A program made the translations under genes and the position numbers. From Dryocosmus kuriphilus (lineage: Eukaryota; Arthropoda; Insecta; Hymenoptera; Cynipidae): a stretch of 64,000 nt of DNA. Shown here one piece after another: positions 52,101 to 55,100 of this stretch. Under the pieces are notes generated by a model. It searched no databases, was not told the origin of the DNA, and was given only the letters and a program-made list of their open reading frames with translations. Each line of letters begins with the position of its first letter. Within the stretch, counting starts at the first letter, position 1. The stretch covers positions 25,742,376-25,806,375 of the forward strand of contig CM076195.1 of NCBI GenBank assembly GCA_038277395.1, given 5' to 3'.

Positions 52101-55100
52101 GCTTCAAGCCATCAAGAAGAATCTCTCGCTCATCCAAATGCAGTCAACTTCAAAATTGTAAAAATTATTGAAGACGCGTTTCAAAGGCATTGTGAATTTA
52201 ACAATGTCTTTGACTTAATTATTGATGACATGCACCACAATACAGCTTTATAATTTCCTTGTACCCAGCATGCAAATGACTCATTAGCTCTCCTAATAAA
52301 GTAATATCTTAATGTTCGAAAGAGAGAGTTCATTAAACGTATTATGTCAGAAGTCCAAAAAGATAATTTTGGGAAGAAAAAAATAGCCAAATTTTGTAAG
52401 ACCTAGTTGTTTGATCACTTTTGCAATATTTTCATTTGTAATTATTGCTTTGTAACGTATATTAATACATTATACTTATTTTTATACAAATTAATCTGAT
52501 GTTTATTCTCATTGACCTTAAAAAATGATCGATCACACAAAATCTATAAAGTAAAAACTTGGTACTGGTCTATTTTTACATTTAAAAAATAGACAATATA
52601 GAATACCTTTTCAGATAAGAGTAGCAATAATTTATAAATTAATATTTAACTTCCGAATTTTGCTTCGTGAAAAGATAACCTTATGTTCAATATGAAATAA
52701 TAAATATATGTAACTGACAAATTTAATGAACTTAATAACGTAGTACTGGAACGAATAATTACATTAATAGATTGTAATTTAGTTTTAAAAACATAGGCAA
52801 CAGTTGAAATTATGTAAAAAAAAATTTAGTGTTTTACTATGATTGCAATTCAAATGTATAGAGTGACGATCGCAGCGCCACTGTTTTGCCCTTACCGCCA
52901 CAGGTACGGAATTTTTATATGTCGTGGCATACCCCTGGTTTGAACCAAATCTGATGATAATAATCCATGCCCCCGAGCCTCTCATATTAACATAAGATTT
53001 TCCATAATAAAAGCTAATTTTTTTTTAAAAAAAGGGAAAAACGAGAACTTGTTATTAGCTTTTTCTAAATAACATCTATGTCACTTATTGAGAAATATTT
53101 AGGGAATAATTTCAGCTAAATGGGATTGAATTTTGAGTTCGCCTTTCTCTTTTTATTTTGCCCGAAAAATACGTCAGATTGAACTTTGTGCTGGGTCTCC
53201 TATTCATTTGGATTGGCATTTTTGTTCGGATGAAGCTCTCAGTCGGTCCGATTATGTGCGTCAGATAGAAAAGGATTGAAAAGTTTCTCCAGATGAGTTT
53301 CGGATTCCTTTTTAATTTGAAAGTTCGGATTAAGATGGATTGAAAGGCAGTTTCGGATTCAGTCGGATTGAACATTCTGGTTGAGAAGTTTTTTCGGATT
53401 GGAGCGGATAGAAATTTCGGTTTAGAAAAGATTGAAATAGATCCTTTGGACATTCCATGGAGTCATTCGGATTGAACTTGGAGTTGACGCTCGGATTGAG
53501 AAGGATTGAAAATTTGCTTCGGAATGAATCGCATTCGGGTGAATACAGATATAAGAATGAATTTAAATAGTTCGCAATGGGCCGGATTAAACTCCAACAC
53601 AAATCTTTCGCCAGGGAGCGCATATTTATCATTGATGACCATTATATAATGATTGTACGCTCATTTACATGAAACTACGCGTAACTATATCCCAAGATCT
53701 TAATATAACATCTTTAGGTCAAAGTGCCTAATTTGGCGTACATGATAGTATTACGACGTGACATAGTTTAGCGTGTATTGTCGTAAAAATATCTATATTC
53801 ATTATTTGTCAGCCAAAATATATGGATCGTTAATGTAATCTTAATAAAGTTAACACAAATAACTGTACCCCTTTTCCTAATTGTGGTTTTTAATATTGAG
53901 AATCCATTGGTACTTTGTGTGAAAGAGTTCGACAAGCTATGCCTAAATGTACGCTTCGGTGTATACATTATGCACCCTATTACAAAATCCCCATGTTTCA
54001 TAAATTTCCATAGCTTGGAATAGTTCTGCATTATAAACTGCACTAATCTACGCGTATTTAGGCTCCAGTATGTAACCTCTAAATCATTAAGTCCCAATGT
54101 TTCGCAAATTGTCATAGCTTGGCGTAGATTAGCGTTACAAACTACGCTTGAGTACATCTAGTTCGGTTCCGGTATAATATCTTAATTATTAAGTCCTCAC
54201 TTTTCAGAAATTGGCATAGCTTGGCGCAGATTGACGTTTCAAACTGCGCCAAACTACGGACTGAATCAAAGTCCAGATGTTTCATAAATTGCCATAGCTT
54301 GGCGTAAATTGGCATTAAAAACTATGCAAACTATGCCTATTTAGATTCCGATATAGCCTCTAGATCATTAAGTCGCGATGTTTCATAAATAGCCATAGCT
54401 TGGTGTTGATTGGCGTTATAAACCGCGCCAAAATACGCCCAGTTAGGTTCTACTACACGCCTTCAGTTACTAAGTGCTCAAAATACTTACAATAACATAT
54501 TTTGGTATTAAAAACTACGTTAAACTATCCAAAAGTATGACAAATTATTCCTGAAATCTAAAATGGCGTTGTTTGACGCTGGCCGGTATTGAGATTTCTA
54601 TGTCAAAGTAGGTCATTTCACCAAAAAAGCACGCTAAATTTATAGGCGTAGAATGGCATTGAATTTTGTAAATTAGCTTGAATTGAAGTAGAATATTGTT
54701 CCACCAATAATCCATTTTTGAGATATTATACGAAATCTGCACCTCTGTCTCCGAATGGGTCAAAGTTCATTAACGGATCAGCCTATACACTCTTCAAAGC
54801 ACTCAAAATTACTTATCTGAAGTTACTAAACCTGGGGTTTTTTTGGTCGCTGATTGCGAATCTGAAGTCCGATTTTCAAAAGACAAATCAAGTTGAAACA
54901 CTAACCCATTTTTGCCCATAGTCAAACATAGACTTGTTTTTGCCCGGCCTCTGACAAAAATAAGATTTTTGGTATTTTCATTCTTTTCAAAAATGACTAC
55001 TAACCATTTACATATTAATATGAAGTATTTAAAACATATTGTGTTCAATTTTTGATTAAGTTCGAACCGCTTCTAAACAATAAGGAAAGGCGTGAATATT

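Larger units (their letters stand above)
48183..52937 (+). mobile_element. P element with perfect 8-bp target duplication
   Basis: CAGGGGTATGCCACGAC opens the element and GTCGTGGCATACCCCTG closes it. GTTTGAAC lies outside both ends (48175-48182, 52938-52945). Eight-base duplications and CA...TG tips are characteristic of the P superfamily. A subterminal inverted block (ATCGTCACTCTATA type) lies further in on both sides. Inside are THAP and C-terminal parts of the transposase; the middle is deleted, and an LTR lies in an intron. Confidence 0.92.

Noticed and set aside
53640..54545. CRISPR-like array
   Set aside because: Units are diverged, spacers are not unique relative to conserved repeats, and the genome is eukaryotic.
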